Part shown: positions 1 through 11,334 of the stretch, in pieces
How the letters are laid out: every line of letters starts with the position of its first letter
Numbering within the stretch: position 1 is the stretch's first letter
NCBI RefSeq assembly: GCF_001907675.1
Contig: NZ_MPNT01000007.1
Location: forward strand, 1-64,000
Length of the DNA: 64,000 nucleotides
Reading direction: 5' to 3'
Source of the DNA: Mycobacterium paraffinicum
Lineage (GTDB): Bacteria; Actinomycetota; Actinomycetes; Mycobacteriales; Mycobacteriaceae
Made by a program: the position numbers and the translations under genes
Notes under the pieces: generated by a model
Database searches by the model: none
What the model saw: the letters and a program-made list of their open reading frames with translations, nothing else
Told to the model about the DNA's origin: nothing

Positions 1-137
1 AAATAGAAGAGAAAAACAGAAACAAGCAGAAAGCAAGAGAATAAGAAAGAGAATGATACCAGATATATTAACAAGAAGAAGAAGGCATACGAGATGACGT
101 AGAGCACAGTGGGGTCGAAGATGAGAATAAGAGACAG
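1..137. other. Degraded Illumina/Nextera adapter at contig end (non-genomic)
   Basis: Bases 72-95 align end to end with the 24-nt Illumina P7 oligo (22 of 24 identical). Exactly 8 bases later, the length of an i7 index, bases 104-137 align with the 34-nt Nextera read-2/mosaic-end adapter and finish in ATAAGAGACAG. A P5-like AATGATAC lies at 52-59 and a second P7-like stretch near 22-42. The composition is A/G-rich, unlike the GC-rich DNA that begins at 138. This is read-through adapter left on a contig end; any translation across it is artificial. Confidence 0.93.
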
Positions 138-1120
138 GTCCAAGCGGGCGGCACCGTCAATGCGCCGACGGTGTTGGCCTCGCCGAGGGCGGCCGTCGCC
201 GCCGAGCCCCCCGCTTCATTGGTGATGACCGGGAAAGGCGTCGGGGGTACGGGCGCCCAGCCGGGCCAAGACTGAACCCCGGCCCAGCCGCTGACGATGT
301 CGTCGGTGTGGAAACCGGTCAACGCGCCGGAGACGTCGTAGGGAAGCGCCACGATTGCGGCGGCAAGCCCCGCGCTCCCGACTTCTGGGTCGATGAACAC
401 CGCACTCAGGTCGGCCGCCAGCCCCAGCAGGTCCCGCCCGCCGAAACCGAAGTCGAGGGGGCTCGCGAGGTTGAGCAGCGCATTGGGCGCTGCGGAGAAG
501 GCCTGCTGTGTCGACGAGAGGGCGTTTTGCACCTTTCCGGCCGACGTGCCGGCAGCCTGGGTGAGCGCGGCGGCCTGCCGCACCGATCCGCCCGAATCGG
601 TGCTCGGCTCGGGCGCGGCGAACGGCGTCAGCCTCGTTGCCGACGCTGACGCCGCCGCGTAGGCGTACATGGCCCCGGCGTCTTGGGCCCACATCTCCGA
701 ATACTGCGCCTCCGTTGTCGCGATCGCGGGCGTGTTCTGACCGAAGATGTTCGTCGCGATCAGGGACACGAGCAGGGTGCGGTTGGCCGCGACGACCGGC
801 GGCGGCACCGTCTCGGCGAACGCGGCCTCGTACGCCGCCGCGGCGGCTTTGGCCTGGTTGGCGGTCTGTTCGGCCTGCGCCGCCGCGGTGCGCGTCCAAG
901 TCACGTAAGGGGCGGCCGCGGCCGCCATCGCCTCCGCGGCCGGCCCGAGCCACGGCCCGCCGGTCAGCGCTGCGACCTCCGCCTGGTAGGAGGTCGCAGC
1001 GGAATGCAGCGCGCCGGCCAGCGCGTCCCAAGCCATCGCGGCGGTGAGCAGCGGCGCGGCCCCGGGGCCGGTATACATCCGCGCGGAGTTGATCTCCGGA
1101 GGCAGTGCTGCGAAGTCCAT
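138..1120 (-). CDS. PPE family protein, 3'-truncated by the contig end
   Basis: Cell-surface or secreted PPE protein, probably exported by a type VII (ESX) system. The start at 1120 gives [12 protein letters not shown], the family's N-terminal signature with the PPE at residues 8-10, and a GGAGGG ribosome site lies about 9 nt upstream. The roughly 180-residue PPE domain is Ala-rich and has the WxG-type turn (GPWLGPAA). Near the truncation the protein reads [10 protein letters not shown], a variant of the SVP-subclass motif GxxSVPxxW. The frame runs on into adapter sequence, so the true C-terminus is missing. No PE partner is visible. The exact PPE number cannot be given. Confidence 0.9.
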
Positions 1121-1451
1121 GTCGTCGTTCCCTCCGGACGGGTTAACGGGTAGCCACGGCGTTAACGGCTCATTGCAGGCGGTAGGGGGATTGCCCAACG
1201 GACAGCAAACAAATCTCGTTTCCTTTTAGTAGTACAGGTTCGGCACCGGCGCATAACCGAGTGCCGCCCCCTCGCCCCCGCAGTGTCCGTCCCAAGAACA
1301 CCGATAAATTACCCCCGCAGCGCAACGGAGCCTGCCAACGCCACGGAGCGGCCTTCGGAGCCTTCCCGTGCGAGCTCGGCCAATCGGAGCGGACCGTCCC
1401 CCGTCACTTGGTCTGCTTGGATCGACTCCATCACCGCGAGTTAGGTCGTCC
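1121..1451. other. Divergent intergenic region between PPE and glycosyltransferase genes
   Basis: This 331-bp stretch holds no convincing gene. It carries the PPE ribosome site next to 1120 and two direct copies of GTTAACGG at 1142-1149 and 1161-1168, 19 bp apart, upstream of the PPE start. The glycosyltransferase promoter is at its other end (1417-1446). Short open frames here lack ribosome sites and codon bias. Confidence 0.5.
1417..1446 (+). promoter_or_regulatory. Predicted promoter for a leaderless glycosyltransferase gene
   Basis: TTGGAT at 1417-1422 and TTAGGT at 1441-1446 are separated by 18 bp. The ATG at 1452 follows the -10 element by 5 nt, and no Shine-Dalgarno sequence is present, which fits a leaderless mycobacterial transcript. 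Confidence 0.45.
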
Positions 1452-2627
1452 ATGAAATTTGTGCTGGCAGCCTACGGAAGCCGGGGCGACGTCGAGCCGT
1501 GTGTCGCCGTCGGCCGCGAGCTGCTCCGCCGAGGCCACGACGTGCAGATGGCGGTTCCGCCTGACAGGTGCCGATTCGCTGAATCGGCCGGACTCGCCGC
1601 CGCCGGCTATGGCCCGGACACGCGAGAGCAGATACACCAGGCCACGGAATTCGTTCGCCGCGTCCAGGATCCGATGAGCGCGCTGCCGCAAGTCACGGAG
1701 CAAGTCACCCGGGTGTGGGCGGAGAAGAGCACGGTGCTGGCTGCTTTGGCAGAGGGCGCCGACCTGCTGGTGGCCGGCATGAACGAGCAGCGGCTGGCCG
1801 CCAATGTCGCGGAGTCCTGCGGCCTGCCGTTCGCCGCGCTGCACTTCTTTCCCGCGCGCGTCTTGGACCTCGGCGTTGCCCAGGCGCATGTCACGAGCGT
1901 GGCCGAGCGCGCGCAACGCTTGGCGCTTGGCTTGCCGGAAGGCGGTCGGTCGTCGAAGAGCCCGACGCTGGAAATCCAGGCGTACGAAGAGTTCTGCATG
2001 CCCGAGCTCGCGGCCGAGTGGGCGCGACCTGGGTACCGACGGCCGTTCATCGGTTCGCTGACGTTGGAAATGCCGACCGATGTCGACGACGAGGTGCTGT
2101 CGTGGATCGCCGACGGACCGCCGCCCATTTACTTCGGCTTCGGTAGCACTCCGATCACCTCGCCCGCTGAGACGGTCGCGGTGATCAGCGGGGCATGCGA
2201 GCAGTTGGGCGAACGAGCCTTGATCTGCAGCGGGTCCAACGATTTCGCCCGCCTGACCCGCTCGGGTCATACGAAGATTGTGGAGGCGGTCAATCACAGC
2301 GCGGCCTTTCCGGCATGCCGCGCGATCGTGCACCACGGAGGCGCGGGTACGACCGCCGCGGGCATGCGAGCCGGAGTCCCCATGCTGGTGCTCTGGCTCT
2401 GGCTCGATCAGCCGATCTGGGCATCCGCGGTAAGCCAGTTGGGCGTCGGCATCGCAAGGGCATTCTCGGAGTCGACCTACGATTCACTGGTCGCGGACCT
2501 GCGCGCCCTGCTCGCCGCGGATTACGTCACGGCAGCAGCCCGAGAGGTGGCCGCTCGGATGACCAAACCCGCCGAAAGCGTTGCCAAGGCCGCCGATTTC
2601 CTCGAAGACGCCGCTCGCTCAGGGTGA
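1452..2627 (+). CDS. UGT/GtfA-type glycosyltransferase (Rv1524/Rv1526c-like)
   Basis: Likely transfers a sugar from a nucleotide donor to a lipid or peptidolipid acceptor. The N-terminus MKFVLAAYGSRGDVEPCVAVG is the GT28/GT1 'GSRGDVxP' entry of the GtfA/GtfB and Rv1524/Rv1526c families. The C-terminal half has the donor-site HHGGAGTTAAGMRAGVP segment at about residues 296-312. Length (391 aa) is close to the usual ~400. An in-frame start 84 nt upstream would add an Arg/Pro-rich tail lacking family features, so 1452 is preferred. A methyltransferase gene follows after 56 bp, suggesting a glycosylation/O-methylation pair, but no complete glycopeptidolipid locus is in view. Confidence 0.85.
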   Translation: MKFVLAAYGSRGDVEPCVAVGRELLRRGHDVQMAVPPDRCRFAESAGLAAAGYGPDTREQIHQATEFVRRVQDPMSALPQVTEQVTRVWAEKSTVLAALAEGADLLVAGMNEQRLAANVAESCGLPFAALHFFPARVLDLGVAQAHVTSVAERAQRLALGLPEGGRSSKSPTLEIQAYEEFCMPELAAEWARPGYRRPFIGSLTLEMPTDVDDEVLSWIADGPPPIYFGFGSTPITSPAETVAVISGACEQLGERALICSGSNDFARLTRSGHTKIVEAVNHSAAFPACRAIVHHGGAGTTAAGMRAGVPMLVLWLWLDQPIWASAVSQLGVGIARAFSESTYDSLVADLRALLAADYVTAAAREVAARMTKPAESVAKAADFLEDAARSG

Positions 2628-2683
2628 TCGGCGCGTGGAATCGATCGGTGGTGCAAATCCGCCGGGTCGTGTAGAAGGTTCTG

Positions 2684-3727
2684 GTGCAGGGTCCGCCTTC
2701 TGAGCCTCTCGATCCGTCGATCCGCTACGAGGCAATGATCAGGCGGTGGTATCGCCGGACGTCGGCCGAGGGGCACATCAGAGTGCCGGCCGTCCCGAGC
2801 CTGATCGACGAGTACGTACAGTTGTGCGGCAACATCTGCGCCACCCTGGGCGTCTGGCACACGCCCGAACAGTCCGCTCAGCTGCGGAGCTCGCTCGAGA
2901 CCGAGCTGGCGAAGGGCTTCAAGGCCTCCCCCCGCTCGGACATCCTGATCTCGTTCGACGCCCCCTTCGGGACGAGCGTCAACATCCGCGTCAAGGCCGA
3001 GTGGCGGACGCTAGACGCCGACTACGACGAATGGGTGGCCGTGCGCCCGGCGCCGCTGTTCGGCAACGAGCCCGATGCGCGGGTGCTGGCTCTGGCCGCC
3101 GAAGCGCCCGACCCGACGGCCTACCGCGTGCTGGATGTCGGGGCGGGCACGGGGCGCAACGCGCTACCGCTGGCCCGGCGCGGCCACCCGGTGGATGCGG
3201 TCGAGATGGCCGCGAAGCTTGCCGACGTCATGCGCGCGGAGGCGCAGAGGGAATCGCTGGCCGTGCGGGTGATTCAGAGCGACGTCTTCACCGCGATGGA
3301 AAGTGTCCACGACGAATACCAGCTGATGGTGCTCTCCGAGGTGGTGCCCGACTTTCGCACGGCCCAGGAACTGCGGGGCGTGTTCGAACTGGCGGCCGAA
3401 TGCCTGGCTCCCGCAGGACGATTGGTCTTCAACACGTTCCTGCCCCGCGGTGGTTACGTGCCCGACGAAGCCGTGCTGCAATTCGGTCAGCAGTGCAACA
3501 CCATGATCTACACGCACGACCAGATGGCGAGCGCGGTGGCGGGACTCCCCCTCGAACTCGTCGCCGACGATTCCGCGTACGAATACGAAAAGGCGCACTT
3601 GCCCGCGGGCGCCTGGCCGCCCACCGGCTGGTTCGAGGGTTGGGCCAGTGGGCTCGACGTCTTCGACGTCGACCGCGAGCACTCACCGATCGAGTTGCGC
3701 TGGCTCGTCTACCGCAAGACGGACTGA
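2684..3727 (+). CDS. Class I SAM-dependent methyltransferase
   Basis: Predicted methyltransferase of unknown substrate. The SAM-binding motif I is VLDVGAGTGRNALPLARRG at about residues 149-167, followed by an acidic residue after strand 2 (AVEMA) and a QSDVF motif-II region. About 145 N-terminal residues form an extra domain with no motif I recognise. The GTG at 2684 is chosen because AGAAGG (2673-2678) lies 5 nt upstream; an ATG 51 nt further in is the alternative. It follows the glycosyltransferase on the same strand and may be co-transcribed. It converges with the Rieske oxidoreductase gene, 9 bp apart. Confidence 0.8.
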   Translation: MQGPPSEPLDPSIRYEAMIRRWYRRTSAEGHIRVPAVPSLIDEYVQLCGNICATLGVWHTPEQSAQLRSSLETELAKGFKASPRSDILISFDAPFGTSVNIRVKAEWRTLDADYDEWVAVRPAPLFGNEPDARVLALAAEAPDPTAYRVLDVGAGTGRNALPLARRGHPVDAVEMAAKLADVMRAEAQRESLAVRVIQSDVFTAMESVHDEYQLMVLSEVVPDFRTAQELRGVFELAAECLAPAGRLVFNTFLPRGGYVPDEAVLQFGQQCNTMIYTHDQMASAVAGLPLELVADDSAYEYEKAHLPAGAWPPTGWFEGWASGLDVFDVDREHSPIELRWLVYRKTD

Positions 3728-3736
3728 GCCCCCCTT

Positions 3737-5248
3737 CTAGGCGGACACGGACAAGTCGCGGGTGGCCGGCCCCTCCAGCAGGGTGCCGTCCGGGGCGAAG
3801 CGCGACCCGTGCAGCGGGCATTCCCAGGCCTTGTCGGCGTCGTTCCAGTTCACAATCCCGCCGAGGTGGGGGCACACCGGCGAGACACGATGCTCCGTGC
3901 CGTCGACGCGGCAACGCGCCTCCAGATGCCACGGTGGTCCGCTGACCACGCCGCCCTCGTCCGCGCCGGGGCTCCGGCGGCCCGCGCGCAGCAGTGGGGT
4001 GATCCAGCCCTTGGCCAGATCGAATCCGACCTCGGCGTTGAACTGCATGGCGGTCGGCAGCCCGGACAACTCGTGGGGGCTCCAGCTGGCGAACGCCTTG
4101 GCCCAATCCATCCGCCCGCCCAGGATGCGGCTCGACAACGCCAACGCCGCGGCGGCGCCGTTCGTCATCCCCCACTTATTGAATCCGGTTGCGACAAAGA
4201 TGGTTTGGGTGTTCGGCAGGATGGGCCCGACGTAAGGCAACTGATCAATGGGGGTGTAATCCTGCGCCGACCAGAAATGCGTCTGCTCGGCCCCCGGGTA
4301 GTGCGTGCGGGCCCATGACGCCAGTTCCTCGAGCCCCTTGGTCGGGCTCTTCTTGCGACCCACCGTGTGGCCGGCGCCGCCCACGATCAGCCGCTCCCCG
4401 TCCGCGACCGGCGCATAGCGCACGGAGCGGGTCGGCGAGTCGGTCGAGATCATCATCGGTCTGGTGATGTTGCCGGGGACCTTGAACGCTAAGCAATAGG
4501 ACCGGCTCGGCTTCACGCGCGCGAAATATCCCCCGCGGTCCAGGATCGGGATGCCGGTGGCGAGTACCAGCTGCGCGGCCACGAGTTCCACGTCTTGCTG
4601 AGCGGCGTCGTTGACGTGCACACGCACGCGGTCGCCGCGGCTGGATACCCGCCGGACCCGCGTGTGCTCGACGAGGCGGCCGCCGCGGCCGAGCAGCTCC
4701 GTCGCCAGCGCGTCCAGGAAGGGCATGGGATCGAACTGCGCCTGATCGGGCAGCCGCACCCCGCCGTGGTACGGGAACGGCACGCCGGCGTCGTCGTCCC
4801 AGACCGCGGGCAGCCCGACCGCCCGGCAGGCCTTGAGCTCCAACTGCGCGGACGGCACCCCCTTGGCGGACTGCGCGTAGGTGTAGGCGTCCTCGCGCTG
4901 CACGGCGATGCCATGCGACTCGCAATAATCGACCACCCAGTCCTGGCCTTCGCGGTTCCCGTCCACGTAGGCACGGGCGAGGTCCCTGCCATGCCTGGGC
5001 ACGATCTTCGACAGGTGAGTGCCCTGCAGCAGGCTGATCTTCGCGGTGGTGTTCCCGGTGGCGCAGGCCCCCACGGTCCGAGCGTCGAGCACCAGCACGT
5101 CCTTGCCGGCGCGGGCCAGCAGCACCGCGGTCATCAGCCCGGTGATGCCGGCACCCACCACGATGACATCCGCGGAGCGGGGTCCCTGGTCAAGCTGGCT
5201 CGCGGCCCACGGCTGTTCGCCTCGATTGGCCAACCATAAAGACGTCAC
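3737..5248 (-). CDS. FAD-dependent oxidoreductase with C-terminal Rieske domain
   Basis: Two-domain redox enzyme: an N-terminal DAO-type FAD domain with dinucleotide motif VVVGAGITGL at about residues 28-37, and a C-terminal Rieske [2Fe-2S] domain. The cluster ligands are visible as C459-P-H461 and C477-P-L-H480 (CPHLGG and CPLHGS). The middle carries a FAD-family GFNKWGMTNG segment. The substrate is unknown; similar fusions are annotated as glycine/D-amino-acid-oxidase-like. I prefer GTG at 5248, giving VTSLWLANRG; an in-frame GTG at 5272 would add eight residues. No redox partner gene is adjacent. Confidence 0.85.
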   Translation of the reverse strand: MTSLWLANRGEQPWAASQLDQGPRSADVIVVGAGITGLMTAVLLARAGKDVLVLDARTVGACATGNTTAKISLLQGTHLSKIVPRHGRDLARAYVDGNREGQDWVVDYCESHGIAVQREDAYTYAQSAKGVPSAQLELKACRAVGLPAVWDDDAGVPFPYHGGVRLPDQAQFDPMPFLDALATELLGRGGRLVEHTRVRRVSSRGDRVRVHVNDAAQQDVELVAAQLVLATGIPILDRGGYFARVKPSRSYCLAFKVPGNITRPMMISTDSPTRSVRYAPVADGERLIVGGAGHTVGRKKSPTKGLEELASWARTHYPGAEQTHFWSAQDYTPIDQLPYVGPILPNTQTIFVATGFNKWGMTNGAAAALALSSRILGGRMDWAKAFASWSPHELSGLPTAMQFNAEVGFDLAKGWITPLLRAGRRSPGADEGGVVSGPPWHLEARCRVDGTEHRVSPVCPHLGGIVNWNDADKAWECPLHGSRFAPDGTLLEGPATRDLSVSA

Positions 5249-5307
5249 GGCTGGGCTAATACCCCTGCCCACCCCAGGGAAACACCGACGCGGCCCGGCG
5301 GCCGGCG

Positions 5308-6132
5308 TCAGCCGCGCCTCAGCTGCGCTTTCGCCTCCCTGACCGCCTCCTCCGCGGCGCGGCCGGCTCGCTTCGCGCGGTCGTAGCCCGCTTCGGCGCG
5401 TTCGAGTTCCCGCTCGGCGGTCCGCAACGCCGCGCGCGCCTCGTCGCGACGCTCTCGGGCCGCATCCCGCTCGGCGCGGCGCGCGGCCAGCGCGGCGTCG
5501 GCCTCGGCCCCCTTGCGCTCGGCGGCCGTCACCGCCGCCGTCAGTTTTTCGAGACGCCGCTGAGCGGCGGCGTCGCGCATGGACCGCTTGGCCGGCCGTG
5601 GGCGGGACTTCGCCGCCGGCTCGTTGGACTTTGCGGTGCGGGCGGAGGCCGTCGCTACCGTGGTCGCGGCGCCGAAGTCACCGAAACCCGACCACTGTTC
5701 GGGCCGGGCCAACCGGCCGAGCCGCTGCCTGACCTCCGGTTCGGCGATGGCGGCTTGCAGCGTGCTGGTGATGTCGTCGCGCATGGTCGAGGACGGCTGT
5801 TTGACGTCGGCGGCGTGGAATGCGGCCCGCGTGAGCTCGTCGATGAGCCGGTGCTGCCGGGCCGACAACTCCCGGATGCGGGCGCCGTCCATCGCGGCGT
5901 GCGCGGCGCGCAACTCATCACCCAACTCCGCCAGGCGCTCCGCGGTGTCCCGGTGCCGCAGCGCGAGCCGGTTGACGATCCACGCAGCCGTAGTTGGCTT
6001 GTTGCAGGAGGAAATTCGCTTGGCCGCCGCGTCGTCCCCGCGGCGTTTGGCCGCGGCGGTCAATCTGGCGCGCTCGGCGGTGAATTCCTTCGGCGGGGCC
6101 CAAAAAAGACTGTCGAGTTCGTCGTCGGCCAT
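5308..6132 (-). CDS. Conserved hypothetical protein, charged coiled coil
   Basis: Function not recognised. The protein opens with MADDELDSLFWAPPKEFTAERARL, continues with a helical N-terminal half, and ends in about 100 residues very rich in Arg, Glu and Ala with heptad character (roughly residues 175-270), typical of a long coiled coil. No signal peptide or membrane segment is seen, so it is probably cytoplasmic. The ATG at 6132 is preferred over an in-frame GTG at 6147. It is divergent from the L,D-transpeptidase gene (136 bp apart) and may share its promoter region. Confidence 0.75.
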   Translation of the reverse strand: MADDELDSLFWAPPKEFTAERARLTAAAKRRGDDAAAKRISSCNKPTTAAWIVNRLALRHRDTAERLAELGDELRAAHAAMDGARIRELSARQHRLIDELTRAAFHAADVKQPSSTMRDDITSTLQAAIAEPEVRQRLGRLARPEQWSGFGDFGAATTVATASARTAKSNEPAAKSRPRPAKRSMRDAAAQRRLEKLTAAVTAAERKGAEADAALAARRAERDAARERRDEARAALRTAERELERAEAGYDRAKRAGRAAEEAVREAKAQLRRG

Positions 6133-6268
6133 GACGCCATGATCCACGCGCCCGGCACCGCCGGTTTAAAAACCGCACCTCTGTGGCACCTGAAGGACAA
6201 CATCGTCGCGCCGGGGCAGCAAGCGATTTCGACCCGGCACCAACAGAACGCAAGGATCCGCCAGATCA

Positions 6269-7549
6269 ATGATGTCCAAGAGCAGTGATCGGCCCGTCCA
6301 CCGGATCCTGCGGGATCGCCGGTTACTGATCGCCGTGGTGGTGGTCGTCGCGCTGGTCGGCGGAGTCCTGATCGCGGCGTCCCTCGGTTGCTTCGGCGGC
6401 GGGTGCGGTCACCGCGGCGCCTCGTCCAAGGCGTCGGGGCCGGCGCAGGTGACGATCACGCCTGGCCCCAACGCCCATGACGTCGATCCGGTCGCCCAGG
6501 TGATGGTCAAGGCCGACACCGGAACGCTGACAGAGGTCCGGATGGTCAACGAAAGCGGCAGGTCGGTGCAGGGCGTGATGACACCCGACAACACGGTATG
6601 GAAGCCGACCGTCCCCCTGGGTTACGGCCGCACCTACACCCTGACGGTGACCAGCCGGGGCCCCAATGGCATTGCGTCAAACCAGGTTTCGTCCTTTTCG
6701 ACGGTGAAGCCGTCCAACCAGACCAAGGTGTCGTTCACCACCACGTCGGAGGCCGCGCTCAAAGAAGGCGGCACCTACGGGGTCGGGACGGTGATCGTGG
6801 CGCACTTCGACGAACAGATCGCCGATCGCGCCGCCGCCGAGCGTCAGCTGGCGGTGAGCACCAACCCCCGAGTGGAGGGTTCGTGGTACTGGGTCGACGA
6901 CCAGAACGCCCACTGGCGCCCGGAGCGCTACTACGCGCCGGGCACGACCGTCACGGCCGAGGCCAAGATCTACGGAATCTCGTTGGGAGACGGCCTATTC
7001 GGGCAGGACGACACCAAGGTGTCGTTCCGGATCGGCGACGCCCACGTCTCCGTCGCCGATGACGCGACCCATCAGGTCAGCGTCTTCGACAACGGAGCCC
7101 TGGTCCGCACGATGCCCACCTCGATGGGGATGGGCGGGACCGAAGACGTCGGCGGCAAGAGCATCTCGCTCTGGACTCCCCCGGGCGTCTACACCGTGCT
7201 GGACAAGGGCAACCCCGTCGTCATGGACTCCTCCACGTTCGGGCTGCCGAAGAACTCCCGCCTGGGCTACCGCGAGACCATCAACTGGGCCACCAAGATC
7301 AGCACCGACGGCATCTACCTGCACGAGCTGGACGCTACGGTGTGGGCTCAAGGCCATCAGGACACCTCGCACGGATGCCTGAACCTCAACGCCGACAACG
7401 CGAAATGGTTCTACGACTTCTCCGTACCCGGCGATGTGGTGGAGGTCCGCAACAGCGGCGGCCCGCCGCTGACCCTGGCGCAGAACGGTGACTGGACGAT
7501 CAGCTGGGACGACTGGCGCAAAGGTAGCGCCCTGAAGCCGCAGACGTGA
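6269..7549 (+). CDS. L,D-transpeptidase (YkuD) with Ig-like domain
   Basis: Forms 3->3 peptidoglycan cross-links outside the membrane. An N-terminal hydrophobic segment (about residues 18-40) anchors or exports it; a Cys follows the segment but the lipobox is imperfect. An Ig-like region (about 55-150) precedes a linker and the YkuD catalytic domain. The active-site signature is complete: H352 upstream and S367-H368-G369-C370 followed by LN, with C370 the nucleophile. The end, WTISWDDWRKGSA, resembles other mycobacterial Ldt C-termini. Size (426 aa) fits the family. I cannot say which of LdtA-E it matches. ATG codons at 6269 and 6272 are both possible. Confidence 0.92.
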   Translation: MMSKSSDRPVHRILRDRRLLIAVVVVVALVGGVLIAASLGCFGGGCGHRGASSKASGPAQVTITPGPNAHDVDPVAQVMVKADTGTLTEVRMVNESGRSVQGVMTPDNTVWKPTVPLGYGRTYTLTVTSRGPNGIASNQVSSFSTVKPSNQTKVSFTTTSEAALKEGGTYGVGTVIVAHFDEQIADRAAAERQLAVSTNPRVEGSWYWVDDQNAHWRPERYYAPGTTVTAEAKIYGISLGDGLFGQDDTKVSFRIGDAHVSVADDATHQVSVFDNGALVRTMPTSMGMGGTEDVGGKSISLWTPPGVYTVLDKGNPVVMDSSTFGLPKNSRLGYRETINWATKISTDGIYLHELDATVWAQGHQDTSHGCLNLNADNAKWFYDFSVPGDVVEVRNSGGPPLTLAQNGDWTISWDDWRKGSALKPQT

Positions 7550-7597
7550 CGCAGCTCATTCGTCACCAGCGATTGTGCCCCAGTTCACAGTAAAGTC

Positions 7598-7633
7598 TTG
7601 ACTCGTTCCAAATAAGTGCGTCATATTGGTGCG

Positions 7634-7634
<1 letters not shown>
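7598..7634 (+). promoter_or_regulatory. furA promoter with leaderless GTG start
   Basis: TTGACT (7598-7603) and CATATT (7622-7627) are spaced by 18 bp, and the GTG of furA begins 7 nt after the -10, so transcription likely starts at the start codon. The AT-rich spacer and the bases just upstream correspond to the region where mycobacterial FurA is known to bind its own promoter. The arrangement matches the autoregulated furA-katG promoter described in M. tuberculosis. Confidence 0.75.
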
Positions 7635-10349
<2,715 letters not shown>

Positions 10350-10364
10350 GACCGGAATATCGAG

Positions 10365-10399
10365 CGGCGCCCCGCGGGCCATCGGCTCGCGGGGCGCCG
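10365..10399 (+). terminator. katG terminator hairpin
   Basis: A perfect 12-bp stem (left arm 10365-10376, right arm 10388-10399) with an 11-nt loop begins 15 nt after the katG stop. The core is GGCGCCCCGCG paired with its exact complement. There is no T tract, as is common for mycobacterial intrinsic terminators. Confidence 0.8.
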
Positions 10400-10438
10400 T
10401 GCGTCAGGTCGGCGCGCGGATACGGGCCCCCCGTTCCG

Positions 10439-10492
10439 CGACACATAAACCACGTACCCGACGCGCGAACGATCGCCAAGGTTTATGTCTCG
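10439..10492. repeat. AT-rich inverted repeat between convergent katG and phosphodiesterase genes
   Basis: CGACACATAAACC (10439-10451) pairs with GGTTTATGTCTCG (10480-10492) with one mismatch across a 28-nt GC-rich spacer. It lies 22 nt beyond the stop of the minus-strand phosphodiesterase gene. It may serve as that gene's terminator or as a protein-binding site. Confidence 0.45.
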
Positions 10493-10514
10493 TGTTCGTC
10501 GACGGCGTCAAGCA

Positions 10515-11318
10515 TCAGTTGGCCTGGCGCGGTCGCCACTCGTTGCGGGCGACTAGAACCTCACGGAGAACATCGGCCCGATCCGTGATGATGCCGTCGA
10601 CGCCGATATCGAAAAGTGCGTGCATGGTCTCCGGGTCGTCGACCGTCCAGGCGTGCACCTGACGTCCGGACTCATGAAGGGCCCTGACCAGTCCACGCGT
10701 GATGATCGGTAACCGGCCTAGCCGTGGCGGCAGTTGCAGGCAGTCGCTGTCACGCAACACCTGCCAGGCGTAGGCCCGGCCGGCGGGCGTCTGCGCCGCC
10801 GGCAACGCCAGGAACGCGCCGAGACCCGCCGAGCTGGCGACCCGTCTGGACAGCAGCCTCAACGCACGACGCCGACGGCGTTCGGAGAACGATGTGATCA
10901 GCACCCGGTCGTGCGCCTTCATGCGCTCGATCACGTCGACGGTGGGAACGACGGCGGACGGCGATTTGATATCGATGTTGACCCGCATGTCCGGCAGCGT
11001 CTCGAGGAGTTCCTCCAGGGTCGGGATCGATTCTCCCGCACCCAACTGCAGGTGGCGGACCTCGCGCCAGTGCCGGCGGTCGATGGCGCCGGCTGCCCCC
11101 GATTCCGACCGGAAGTTGCGGTCGTGCAGGATCACCGCGACGCCGTCGCGTGTCGCCCGGACGTCGGTCTCGACGTAACGAAACCCGAGCTTGGCCGCCT
11201 CGCGGAACGCCCCCATGCTGTTCATCGGCCATTTGACCGACGTAAATCCCCTGTGCGCCATGGCGATTCGCCCGGCGTCACGCAGAAACTGCACGGTGGA
11301 TACGCCGCGATCAGCCAT
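10515..11318 (-). CDS. Glycerophosphodiester phosphodiesterase (GDPD family)
   Basis: Hydrolyses glycerophosphodiesters to glycerol-3-phosphate and an alcohol. It has the family's catalytic HRG in IAMAHRGFTSVKWP (about residues 20-24), the metal-binding ETDVRATRDGVAVILHD segment (about 51-67), an NIDIKSP acidic strand and the closing VHAWTVDDPETM...GVDGIITDRAD. No signal peptide is visible, so it is probably cytosolic. At 267 aa it is a typical single-domain GDPD. Its start lies 16 nt after the stop of the DUF1906 gene, so the two are likely one operon. Confidence 0.9.
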   Translation of the reverse strand: MADRGVSTVQFLRDAGRIAMAHRGFTSVKWPMNSMGAFREAAKLGFRYVETDVRATRDGVAVILHDRNFRSESGAAGAIDRRHWREVRHLQLGAGESIPTLEELLETLPDMRVNIDIKSPSAVVPTVDVIERMKAHDRVLITSFSERRRRRALRLLSRRVASSAGLGAFLALPAAQTPAGRAYAWQVLRDSDCLQLPPRLGRLPIITRGLVRALHESGRQVHAWTVDDPETMHALFDIGVDGIITDRADVLREVLVARNEWRPRQAN

Positions 11319-11334
11319 CAGCCGCCCGCTCGGC

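Noticed and set aside
68..137. C-terminal tail of the PPE protein
   Set aside because: These codons are read from adapter sequence, not genome.
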